From Sellimonas sp963559135 (lineage in GTDB: Bacteria; Bacillota; Clostridia; Lachnospirales; Lachnospiraceae), in the NCBI GenBank assembly GCA_963559135.1, contig CAUWJP010000043.1, positions 1 to 20,648 on the forward strand: DNA of 20,648 nucleotides, written 5' to 3'. Shown here one piece after another: positions 1 to 5,907 of the stretch (its first letter is position 1; each line of letters starts with the position of its first letter). The notes below the pieces were generated by a model. It had not been told where the DNA came from. It was given only the letters and a program-made list of their open reading frames with translations, and did not search any database. The position numbers were made by a program, and so were the translations under genes.

Positions 1-22
1 ACAGCTTATTAAAGTACGCCAT
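1..22 (-). CDS. possible 5' end of a gene running off the left edge
   Basis: An ATG at 22-20 on the minus strand opens a frame (M-A-Y-F-N-K-L) that stays open to the window edge. It lies about 105 bases downstream of the strong leftward promoter at 134-161. Its upstream GAGG is about 12 bases away, which is a loose ribosome binding site. A much better site (AAGGAG, 7 bases of spacing) precedes a GTG at 50-48, but that frame ends after 13 codons at 9-11. Either the GTG frame is a short leader peptide overlapping the true start, or the start choice is wrong. The product cannot be named from seven residues. Confidence 0.3.
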
Positions 23-75
23 TTGTTGGCTGTCCTCTACTTTCTTTCACAGTACGTCTCCTTTCTGTTTATCCG

Positions 76-103
76 CCTTTAATTTAATCGTTTAAATTAA
101 AGG
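76..103. promoter_or_regulatory. CpG-centred perfect palindrome, candidate operator
   Basis: Arms at 76-87 and 92-103 are perfect 12-base inverted repeats around a 4-base centre with CG in the middle. No T-run follows on either strand (an A-run follows on +), so it is not a terminator. It sits just downstream of the leftward -10 at 134-139, where a bound repressor would block transcription. A central CG is typical of LacI-family operators. The assignment is inference. Confidence 0.5.
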
Positions 104-133
104 TGAAAAAAAATTGAATCTTGATAGTTATAT

Positions 134-161
134 ATTATAATCCTATTACGCATTTTGTCAA
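134..161 (-). promoter_or_regulatory. consensus sigma-A promoter facing left
   Basis: On the minus strand there is TTGACA at 161-156, a 16-base spacer and TATAAT at 139-134, both hexamers matching consensus exactly. It points out of the window and would drive the gene beginning at or beyond the left edge, not the DUF624 gene behind it. Confidence 0.75.
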
Positions 162-285
162 TATTCTGGCCGCAAAGTAAAATTTTTTATCAATTTTCAA
201 CATATTTTCTTTTCATTCAATAGTTTGAAAGAGACTTTCATGCACATAATGCACAATTTTTTCATGGTTAATCGTATAAATGATT

Positions 286-936
286 TTATTCATCCCAAAA
301 CCAAGGTACGATCTCCCCTTCCTCAGGTTTCTTCATGTATTTTCTAAAAATCTTTTCAATACGCAAAGAGAATAAAAGCACCAGTACTCCTGGTATGCAA
401 AAAATCAAAATCGGAAAACGTATTACCAGCAAACCGGCAGCTACCAGAACTACAAGCATTACCAAAGAACTCAGTGTATGTCGGATTGCCATCAGAATGC
501 TCGCCTTGATACATTCCACTCCGGTATATTCAAACCGAGAAAAGACGGGAAATAAATAGATTGTGAGAAAAATAAACATTACCATTACCCATAAAGACTC
601 CACCTTGTATATCGAATACAACCCGGATGCTCCTTCCATTTTTGTAACGGCGATATAGTTAAATACTACCAATGCAGCCATCAATTCATAAAGCAGACTG
701 ATAACGACTCCTTGTTTCCAATTTGTTTTAAAAAAATACAGGAACTCTTTTGTTGGCGTCCCTCTCTCTTTTCGAATACCTTTTACCACTGCATAATATA
801 AAGCAGAAGTTGAAGTCGCAAAAGTTACGACCGGAAGGCTGCATATAAACCACAACGCACTGACAAGTACAATATCTGCAACCTTCGACATTACAGCGGT
901 AAAACTGCCTTCAGTTCCAAAGATCTTTCCTAACAT
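286..936 (-). CDS. DUF624 (YesL-like) integral membrane protein
   Basis: A 216-residue protein of the DUF624/YesL family, whose members are small membrane proteins usually found beside carbohydrate ABC transporters or glycosidase genes; their biochemical role is not established. The sequence shows the family opening (MLGKIFGTEGSF) and hydrophobic segments near residues 21-41, 76-97, 113-137 and 155-190. A basic tail (KIFRKYMKKP) and a terminal W-F-W-D-E follow. An upstream in-frame ATG at 954 is rejected because those six codons are themselves the ribosome binding site (AGAAGGAGG). A promoter lies at 1015-1043. The gene is divergent from the HxlR regulator. The leftward promoter beyond its stop suggests a separately transcribed, possibly sugar-related, unit outside the window. 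Confidence 0.88.
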   Translation of the reverse strand: MLGKIFGTEGSFTAVMSKVADIVLVSALWFICSLPVVTFATSTSALYYAVVKGIRKERGTPTKEFLYFFKTNWKQGVVISLLYELMAALVVFNYIAVTKMEGASGLYSIYKVESLWVMVMFIFLTIYLFPVFSRFEYTGVECIKASILMAIRHTLSSLVMLVVLVAAGLLVIRFPILIFCIPGVLVLLFSLRIEKIFRKYMKKPEEGEIVPWFWDE

Positions 937-1014
937 ATTTTTCCTCCTTCTCATTAGCTTCCGAAAGCCTGATTCCGTCTGTATCAGGTCTTCCTGTGTC
1001 TTTCTTTGATGTCA

Positions 1015-1043
1015 ATTATATTAAATTGTCTGAAAGAATACAA
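1015..1043 (-). promoter_or_regulatory. promoter of the DUF624 gene
   Basis: On the minus strand, TTGTAT (1043-1038), a 17-base spacer and TATAAT (1020-1015). The predicted leader of roughly 70 bases contains a short inverted repeat (968-973 with 983-988) before the Shine-Dalgarno sequence. Confidence 0.6.
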
Positions 1044-1105
1044 TCCATAATATCCGGAAGATATTTTATGTTTTTCTCATTTTTTGAATTCTTTTTATTT
1101 TGAAT

Positions 1106-1134
1106 TTGCCCATCTCACAGAAACATGGCATAAT
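1106..1134 (+). promoter_or_regulatory. promoter of the HxlR regulator gene
   Basis: TTGCCC at 1106-1111, a 17-base spacer and CATAAT at 1129-1134. Its position inside the upstream part of the longest open frame supports the internal ATG at 1186 as the real start. Confidence 0.55.
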
Positions 1135-1185
1135 ATTTCTATGTTTATCGAGCAGAATCAGTTCATAGTGGAAGGAAGAGACTAC

Positions 1186-1563
1186 ATGACAGAAAAGAAA
1201 ATCGTATCCAGTGAAATAGAAGTAACTTTAAAAGTGATTGGGGGAAAATGGAAACCTTTGATCCTTCATTATCTCCAATACGAAGGACCTAAACGCTATA
1301 ATGAAATTTTCCGATATCTTGGCTCCGCACCAAAAAAAACACTTACTTTACAGCTTCGCGAATTAGAAGACGACGGTATACTAAAGCGAACCATTATAGA
1401 AGGAAATCCTGTGGGCGTTGAATATTCTATCACGCCGCTTGGGGAGACTCTTTACCCGATTCTTGAAGCAATGTGCTCCTGGGGTTATCACAATATGGGG
1501 GATAAATATATTCTGACTCATGCAACCTGTTCTGGAAGTTCTTCCGGCAGTTGCTTCGAATAG
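1186..1563 (+). CDS. HxlR-family winged-helix transcriptional regulator
   Basis: A 125-residue HxlR-family DNA-binding protein. The family fold is a winged helix that dimerises and often senses aldehydes, quinones or redox stress. The family core is clear: IGGKWKPLILHYL at about 18-30, the recognition-helix region (KTLTLQLREL, 51-60), the wing, and SITPLGETLYPIL. The start at 1186 follows GGAAGGAAGAG; the longer frame from 1084 overlaps the promoter. Many redox-sensing members carry a Cys near the N-terminus ahead of the VIGGKWK motif. Here that stretch (VSSEIEVTL) has none, and the cysteines are C97, C115 and C123, the last two in a Ser/Gly-rich tail. It precedes an alcohol dehydrogenase in the same direction, its likely target (inference). 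Confidence 0.9.
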   Translation: MTEKKIVSSEIEVTLKVIGGKWKPLILHYLQYEGPKRYNEIFRYLGSAPKKTLTLQLRELEDDGILKRTIIEGNPVGVEYSITPLGETLYPILEAMCSWGYHNMGDKYILTHATCSGSSSGSCFE

Positions 1564-1568
1564 TCAGA

Positions 1569-1588
1569 TGGATACCCGCATGTATCCA
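1569..1588. other. short hairpin between the HxlR and alcohol dehydrogenase genes
   Basis: A 7-bp inverted repeat (1569-1575 with 1582-1588) around a 6-base loop lies six bases after the HxlR stop. No T-run follows, so termination would be weak. It may protect the 3' end or simply separate the two units. Confidence 0.3.
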
Positions 1589-1608
1589 GGGGAATAAAAA
1601 GTACCTTC

Positions 1609-1637
1609 TTGTCAATTCTTTTCTCTCTCATTATGAT
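1609..1637 (+). promoter_or_regulatory. promoter of the iron-dependent alcohol dehydrogenase gene
   Basis: TTGTCA at 1609-1614, a 17-base spacer and TATGAT at 1632-1637. An imperfect CTCT/AGAG dyad spans the -10 (about 1623-1645) and could be the HxlR site; this is inference only. Confidence 0.6.
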
Positions 1638-1666
1638 AGAGATAGAATTAACAGGAGGAACGAAAC

Positions 1667-2842
1667 ATGAATAATTTTACTTTTTACAGTCCGACTTATT
1701 TTGTCTTTGGTAAAGACGAAGAAAACAATACAGGCAACTATGTCCACAGATTCGGCGGAACAAAAGTCCTGATTCATTACGGCGGCGGCAGTGTCATCCG
1801 CTCCGGACTTCTTGACCGCGTCCGGCTTTCTTTAAAAAATGAAGGGATCGAGTATATCGAACTCGGCGGTGTAAAACCAAATCCAAGAAGTGGCCTCGTC
1901 TACGAAGGTATTGAACTTTGCAAAAAAGAACAAATCGACTTTATTCTTGCTGTAGGCGGAGGAAGCACGATAGACTCTTCCAAAGCCATTGCCGCGGGTG
2001 CCGTATATGACGGAAATTTCTGGGATTTCTATCAAGGAAAACTTGTAGAAAAAGCGCTCCCAATCGGAACCGTACTTACTATCTCCGCTGCAGGAAGCGA
2101 AGGAAGCCCTGATTCTGTCATTACATTGGAAGATGGAATGCTGAAAAGAGGTGCGCCAGGCGAAGGACTCCGCCCGAAATTCTCCATTCTGAACCCAGCC
2201 CTCACCCAGACACTTCCAGCTTACCAGACTGCAGCTGGAATCACAGACATCATGGCGCACTTATTCGAGCGCTATTTTACAAACACAAAAGAAGTAGAAG
2301 CAACCGATCGCGTTATTGAAGGACTGCTGATGACTATGATTCACGAAGGTCCTCGTGCAGTTGCAGATCCTGACAATTACGAAGCACGCGCCAATATCAT
2401 GTGGGCAGGTATGCTTGCTCACAATAATTGCTGCGTCGTTGGAAGGGAACAGTACTGGGCAAGTCACGACATCGAGCACGAACTTTCCGCTGTATATGAC
2501 TGCACACATGGTGCCGGCCTGGCAGTGGTTGTTCCTGCATGGATGACTTACAACATGAAGCATGATGTAATGCGCTTTGCTCAGTTAGCCAGCCGTGTCT
2601 GGGGATGTCCTATGGACTTTGCAAACCCGGAAAGAACTGCACTACAAGGTATTGAAGCACTTCGAAACTTCCTGAAATCTATTGGCATGCCGTCTAACTT
2701 TACTGAACTTGGTGCAAAAGAAGAAGATATTCCTCATATGGCTCACACTGCATGTTACGGAAACGGACGCACCGGAACAATCGGCGGATTTGTAAAACTG
2801 AACGAACAGGATGTCGCAGAAATTTACCGCCTGATGTTATAG
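1667..2842 (+). CDS. iron-containing alcohol dehydrogenase (butanol dehydrogenase / YqhD type)
   Basis: A 391-residue group III (Fe-dependent) alcohol dehydrogenase, full length for the family, expected to reduce aldehydes with NAD(P)H in the cytoplasm. The nucleotide-binding motif GGGSTIDSSK is at 97-106. The four metal ligands are visible as D194 and H198 (ITDIMAH), H267 (ASHDIEHE) and H281 (CTHGAG). The start follows AGGAGG with good spacing. GGGS-T-ID-SSK and the D-W-D-like 'FWDFYQG' segment place it with the butanol dehydrogenase/YqhD branch rather than the 4-hydroxybutyrate branch found at 10022-11140. Its own promoter and the preceding HxlR gene suggest aldehyde- or stress-responsive expression (inference). 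The exact substrate cannot be read from sequence. Confidence 0.92.
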   Translation: MNNFTFYSPTYFVFGKDEENNTGNYVHRFGGTKVLIHYGGGSVIRSGLLDRVRLSLKNEGIEYIELGGVKPNPRSGLVYEGIELCKKEQIDFILAVGGGSTIDSSKAIAAGAVYDGNFWDFYQGKLVEKALPIGTVLTISAAGSEGSPDSVITLEDGMLKRGAPGEGLRPKFSILNPALTQTLPAYQTAAGITDIMAHLFERYFTNTKEVEATDRVIEGLLMTMIHEGPRAVADPDNYEARANIMWAGMLAHNNCCVVGREQYWASHDIEHELSAVYDCTHGAGLAVVVPAWMTYNMKHDVMRFAQLASRVWGCPMDFANPERTALQGIEALRNFLKSIGMPSNFTELGAKEEDIPHMAHTACYGNGRTGTIGGFVKLNEQDVAEIYRLML

Positions 2843-2846
2843 ATTC

Positions 2847-2899
2847 AAAAAACAAGAAGCATTGCCCAGTCACCTGAATACATATTGAGCAATGCTTCT
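2847..2899 (-). terminator. terminator of the DUF1801 gene, probably bidirectional
   Basis: A perfect 11-bp stem (2855-2865 with 2889-2899) has a 23-base loop. On the minus strand the stem is followed, two bases on, by a run of six T (2852-2847), suiting the leftward DUF1801 gene. It also lies just after the rightward dehydrogenase stop, so it may serve both convergent genes. Confidence 0.65.
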
Positions 2900-2972
2900 C
2901 TAAATATTTAGTATATTATTAGCTTTTACTGCGGACGATCAAACACTCAGTTTCAATGGATATCCAGAAGAT

Positions 2973-3320
2973 TTACCCAAGAAATTGTTTCACCCCTTCA
3001 AGAACCGTCTGGAACGATGCGTCATCGCGGTAGCAAATGTTGACGCATCGTTTTCCGCGTTTACTATCCGGCAACCGCTCGCATAAAAAGCCGACAAAGT
3101 TCTCATCGGAAAAGTGTATGGAGACATGATTTTTCGCTGCAGAGACGGCCACATATCCATCTCTCATCTTTTCCCCTTTCCACCACATTGGCATGGAAAA
3201 GGAGATTTTCGCCTTCAACTGTGGATACTCTTCCTCCATAAACTCAACAAACCACTTCACATATTTTTTCCCTTCTTCACTTAAGGAATCTATGTATTCC
3301 TCCACGGAACAAAAACTCAT
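2973..3320 (-). CDS. DUF1801 / YdhG-like protein
   Basis: A 115-residue protein of the DUF1801 (YdhG-like) family, which has a small alpha/beta fold related by structure to frataxin-like or iron-chaperone proteins; the cellular role of most members is unproven. Family features are the opening helix with 'VEEYIDSLSEE', the S-M-P-M-W-W strand, the 'YVAVSAAKNHVSIHF' core and the closing 'GVKQFLG'. It begins after AAGGAGG at good spacing. It is a single-gene unit between the dehydrogenase (convergent) and the Na/Pi cotransporter gene, whose terminator at 3389-3439 separates them. Confidence 0.82.
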   Translation of the reverse strand: MSFCSVEEYIDSLSEEGKKYVKWFVEFMEEEYPQLKAKISFSMPMWWKGEKMRDGYVAVSAAKNHVSIHFSDENFVGFLCERLPDSKRGKRCVNICYRDDASFQTVLEGVKQFLG

Positions 3321-3388
3321 ACTTATTTTCCTCCTTCATATTTTGTATCATTCCTATAACTAGCTGAAATTTAGCTCCTCACCCATAC

Positions 3389-3439
3389 AAAAACCGACCT
3401 CCCAATCATCAGGTTTCACTCTGACTTTTGGGGGATCGG
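3389..3439 (-). terminator. terminator of the Na/Pi cotransporter gene
   Basis: On the minus strand, arms at 3439-3428 and 3405-3394 pair over 12 positions (10 Watson-Crick plus two wobble or mismatch) and are followed at once by five T (3393-3389). It lies 14 bases past the stop codon. Confidence 0.65.
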
Positions 3440-3452
3440 ATCTCTACTTTGT

Positions 3453-5261
3453 CTACAGAATCTCTTCCGCCTCCATACTTTTAACATGACTGTTTTGATT
3501 GGCAAGATCATATTTTTGACTGTACTTTGTAAAATAAGAATAATATGCCATATCTTCCCCTGCATAGACTCTGGAATCGTGAATATGAATATCTTCATCA
3601 TTTTCAGCGTTCTTCTGCATGGCAGACATGATGCTTGCACAGTGTGCGGCAATACGGGTGAAGCTGTTCAGAATGTCATTGAAGATCGTACCCTGCTCAA
3701 GTCCGCATGCGCCGTTGCCCAAGCGTATGACATGGTTGTGTTTCAATTCATCACACAGGTTTGCAATCACAACCCCTAGAGGCGCCACTTTCTTTGCCTC
3801 GTCCTGATTTTCTTCCATGAACGCCTTGGCGGTAATATTCATAATCTCCCGTACAGCCTCCATCACTACATTCAGCTCATCCAGAGCCTCATCCGAGAAA
3901 CTCATGCGCCTCTCCTGCATCTCATTAGACATATGTGCAATATATGCCGCATGATCGCCGATCCTCTCAAAGTCACTGATCGTGCTCAGATAAAGCGACA
4001 TCTGTCTGGACTGTACTGTGGTCAGCTCTTTTTTTGTCAGACGCATCAGGTAGGACCCAAGCCGAGACTCATACTTGTCGATCAGATCTTCCTTACGCTG
4101 TACTTTTTCAAAACGCTCCTGCTGATAATCATTCAAAAGATTCATGGCGCGATTCACATTTTTCCGTACTTTTCTCGCCATTCCGGATATTACCCTCTGA
4201 CACTGTCCCATTGCAAGTGCGGGATAGATCACCAGACGGTCTTCCAACAGCTCAAGATCAGCTTCCTCTTCCACCTCTTCCTTGGTATCCTTCACCAGCA
4301 TACAGACAAGCTTCTCCAGCTTCGGGATAAACGGGAACAACACACACACTGTAGCTACACGGAAAACAGTATTGATAAAGGCCACCATAACCGGTGTCAT
4401 AACCTGATCCATAAAGCTAAAATGCACAATCGCATTGACTGCATAAAAAACACTTCCCCAGAAAATCATACCAAACAGATCATTTAAAAGATAAATCAGA
4501 GCAGTTCGTTTTCCGTTTTTATTTGCACCGATAGAAGAAACCAAAACCGGACAAGCTGCACCTACACCAATCCCCAACACAATAGGAAGTGCACTGGCGA
4601 AAGTCAATATCCCTGTCACGGACAGAGCCTGCAATACTCCGACCGATGCCGATGCGCTCTGTAATACTGCCGTAAAGACAATCCCAACCAGAATTCCCAT
4701 CAAAGGATTCGAAAACATGGTAAGCATACTGACAAAAAACTCATTCTCCCGCAACGGTTCCACCGCTCCGCTCATCGTCTGCATTCCCATCATCAGGATT
4801 GCAAATCCCAACATAATGTTACCGATATTTCTATGTACAGAACGTTTGCCAAACATCCGTAGTACAATACCCACAATCGCCACAATCGCCGAAATCGTCG
4901 CTGTAGACAGGATTGTTGCCCATCCTCCCGAACCTTCTATATAAGACAGACAGAGAATCCAACCTGTAATACTTGTACCGATATTAGCTCCCATAATGAT
5001 ACTGATCGCCTGCCGCAGCTTCATCATCATAGAGTTAACAAATCCGATTACCATCACTGTTGTAGCAGAAGAAGACTGAATCACACAGGTTACTCCTGCC
5101 CCCAACGCAACCCCCTTCAAAGGGGTATTGGTCATCCTATACAAAAATTTCTCCAGCTTATTGCCGGCCACCATTTTTAATCCATCTCCCATCAGAAGCA
5201 TGCCGTATAGAAACAATGCTACGCCGCTGAGCAGAGACAGCACCATTGAAAATATTTCCAT
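3453..5261 (-). CDS. Na/Pi cotransporter family protein with C-terminal PhoU-like domain
   Basis: A 602-residue membrane protein of the Na+/phosphate symporter II (NptA/PNaS) family, predicted to bring phosphate or a similar anion in with sodium. The two inverted transport repeats are visible: QSSSATT (62-68) with GANIGTSIT (91-99), and QSASAS (201-206) with GIGVGAACP (230-238). Hydrophobic segments fill residues 1-320. An acidic linker (about 325-342) leads to a helical PhoU-like domain at about 350-560, the usual regulatory half. Length and order are normal for the fused form. The start follows GGAAGAG. A long leader with a terminator-like hairpin (5309-5346) precedes it and may control expression. 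There are no pst genes nearby. Confidence 0.9.
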   Translation of the reverse strand: MEIFSMVLSLLSGVALFLYGMLLMGDGLKMVAGNKLEKFLYRMTNTPLKGVALGAGVTCVIQSSSATTVMVIGFVNSMMMKLRQAISIIMGANIGTSITGWILCLSYIEGSGGWATILSTATISAIVAIVGIVLRMFGKRSVHRNIGNIMLGFAILMMGMQTMSGAVEPLRENEFFVSMLTMFSNPLMGILVGIVFTAVLQSASASVGVLQALSVTGILTFASALPIVLGIGVGAACPVLVSSIGANKNGKRTALIYLLNDLFGMIFWGSVFYAVNAIVHFSFMDQVMTPVMVAFINTVFRVATVCVLFPFIPKLEKLVCMLVKDTKEEVEEEADLELLEDRLVIYPALAMGQCQRVISGMARKVRKNVNRAMNLLNDYQQERFEKVQRKEDLIDKYESRLGSYLMRLTKKELTTVQSRQMSLYLSTISDFERIGDHAAYIAHMSNEMQERRMSFSDEALDELNVVMEAVREIMNITAKAFMEENQDEAKKVAPLGVVIANLCDELKHNHVIRLGNGACGLEQGTIFNDILNSFTRIAAHCASIMSAMQKNAENDEDIHIHDSRVYAGEDMAYYSYFTKYSQKYDLANQNSHVKSMEAEEIL

Positions 5262-5308
5262 GATTTTTCTCTTCCATCCTGTATCTCGTTATTCGAGCTA
5301 AACACCAA

Positions 5309-5346
5309 AAGAACCTTATCTGCAGAAAGTTGCCGATAAGGTTCTT
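5309..5346 (-). terminator. terminator-like hairpin in the Na/Pi gene leader, possible attenuator
   Basis: A perfect 12-bp stem (5309-5320 with 5335-5346) with a 14-base loop is followed on the minus strand by TTGGTGTTT. It ends 47 bases before the Na/Pi start and lies downstream of the candidate promoter at 5460-5489, so it would be transcribed as leader. No known riboswitch consensus is recognisable upstream. Confidence 0.5.
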
Positions 5347-5459
5347 CTTATTATCTGGTACGTATATGCTGGAGACCATGATTCCCAGCTTGATGTTTTG
5401 CAGCCTATCAGTTACCTTGTACACTTATGTATTACTCTCTTCTGCAATACGTTTATTAT

Positions 5460-5489
5460 ATAATATCACATTCCAAAAACTAATTGCAA
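5460..5489 (-). promoter_or_regulatory. candidate promoter of the Na/Pi cotransporter gene
   Basis: On the minus strand, TTGCAA (5489-5484), an 18-base spacer and TATTAT (5465-5460), overlapping a TATAAT at 5460-5455. It would give a leader of about 190 bases. Confidence 0.4.
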
Positions 5490-5585
5490 TATATTCCCTC
5501 CCAACGTTGTTCATAACTCCTTTTGTTTTCCATAATTATGATTATTCTCTCTGCACCTGTCGGATGGATAATGGGATAAGCAAAA

Positions 5586-5624
5586 GGATGCCCCGACATA
5601 CATTTCTTGTATATCAGGGCATCC
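5586..5624. terminator. long imperfect hairpin, probable (bidirectional) terminator
   Basis: An outer 8-bp GC-rich stem (5586-5593 with 5617-5624) continues through two mismatches into a 4-bp inner stem with a 7-base loop. T-rich tracts follow on both strands. It lies about 285 bases beyond the SulP stop, so it either ends SulP read-through or belongs to an unannotated small RNA. Confidence 0.5.
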
Positions 5625-5847
5625 CTTTACTTTATTCTATTGTTATGCTCCAGCAATTACAGTTTTGCACTTCCACCTTCTTTCTATATTGTGCAGGTGT
5701 CACGTCTGTAAATTATTTGTATTCAGTAGCATTCTCTCAGCCTTTCTCATCCGGAGTAAATTCTTCCATTCACTGAATCCCTATCCTTTCGATCCTTTTA
5801 TCAAACGGGATCAATACGACACAGAGAAGCCAAAATGATCAGCCCCC

Positions 5848-5879
5848 TCATCTTTCACTCCTCTCAGTCTGAAAGATGA
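5848..5879 (-). terminator. hairpin just after the SulP gene
   Basis: A perfect 10-bp stem (5848-5857 with 5870-5879) with a 12-base loop lies 28 bases past the SulP stop. A further 6-bp outer dyad is at 5835-5840 with 5892-5897. The following T-tract is weak (TGATCATTTTGG), so it may only partly terminate. Confidence 0.4.
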
Positions 5880-5907
5880 AACCTTGTAGCAGATCATAAT
5901 GTAGGGC

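Larger units (their letters stand above)
5262..5907. other. 646-base intergenic region with three hairpins and no convincing gene
   Basis: Between the SulP stop and the Na/Pi start, from right to left, it holds a 10-bp stem (5848-5879), a long terminator-like stem (5586-5624), a possible leftward promoter (5460-5489) and a 12-bp stem (5309-5346). The 148-codon rightward open frame at 5330-5776 crosses two of the stems, has no ribosome binding site and is low-complexity, so I do not count it. A 29-codon leftward frame (5425-5514) is described among the rejected items. Confidence 0.6.

Noticed and set aside
224..245. TGAAAG/CTTTCA hairpin about 45 bases after the DUF624 stop as its terminator
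   Set aside because: The stem is only six pairs with a three-base loop and has no T-run behind it; too weak to call.
1084..1185. 34-codon N-terminal extension of the HxlR gene
   Set aside because: It overlaps the -35/-10 boxes, has no ribosome binding site, and HxlR proteins begin close to the MTEKK start.
3933..4487. 184-codon rightward open frame opposite the Na/Pi gene
   Set aside because: The minus strand encodes a well-conserved PhoU/transport protein here; the antisense frame is His/Cys/Leu-rich with no start signal.
5425..5514. 29-codon leftward frame starting after AAAGGAG
   Set aside because: The ribosome binding site is only about two bases from the ATG, which is too close, and the candidate promoter of the Na/Pi gene lies inside it. 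It is too short and unsupported to call.
5330..5776. 148-codon rightward open frame in the SulP-Na/Pi gap
   Set aside because: It runs through two hairpins, lacks a ribosome binding site, and encodes a low-complexity hydrophobic, Cys/Tyr-rich sequence like translated non-coding AT-rich DNA.
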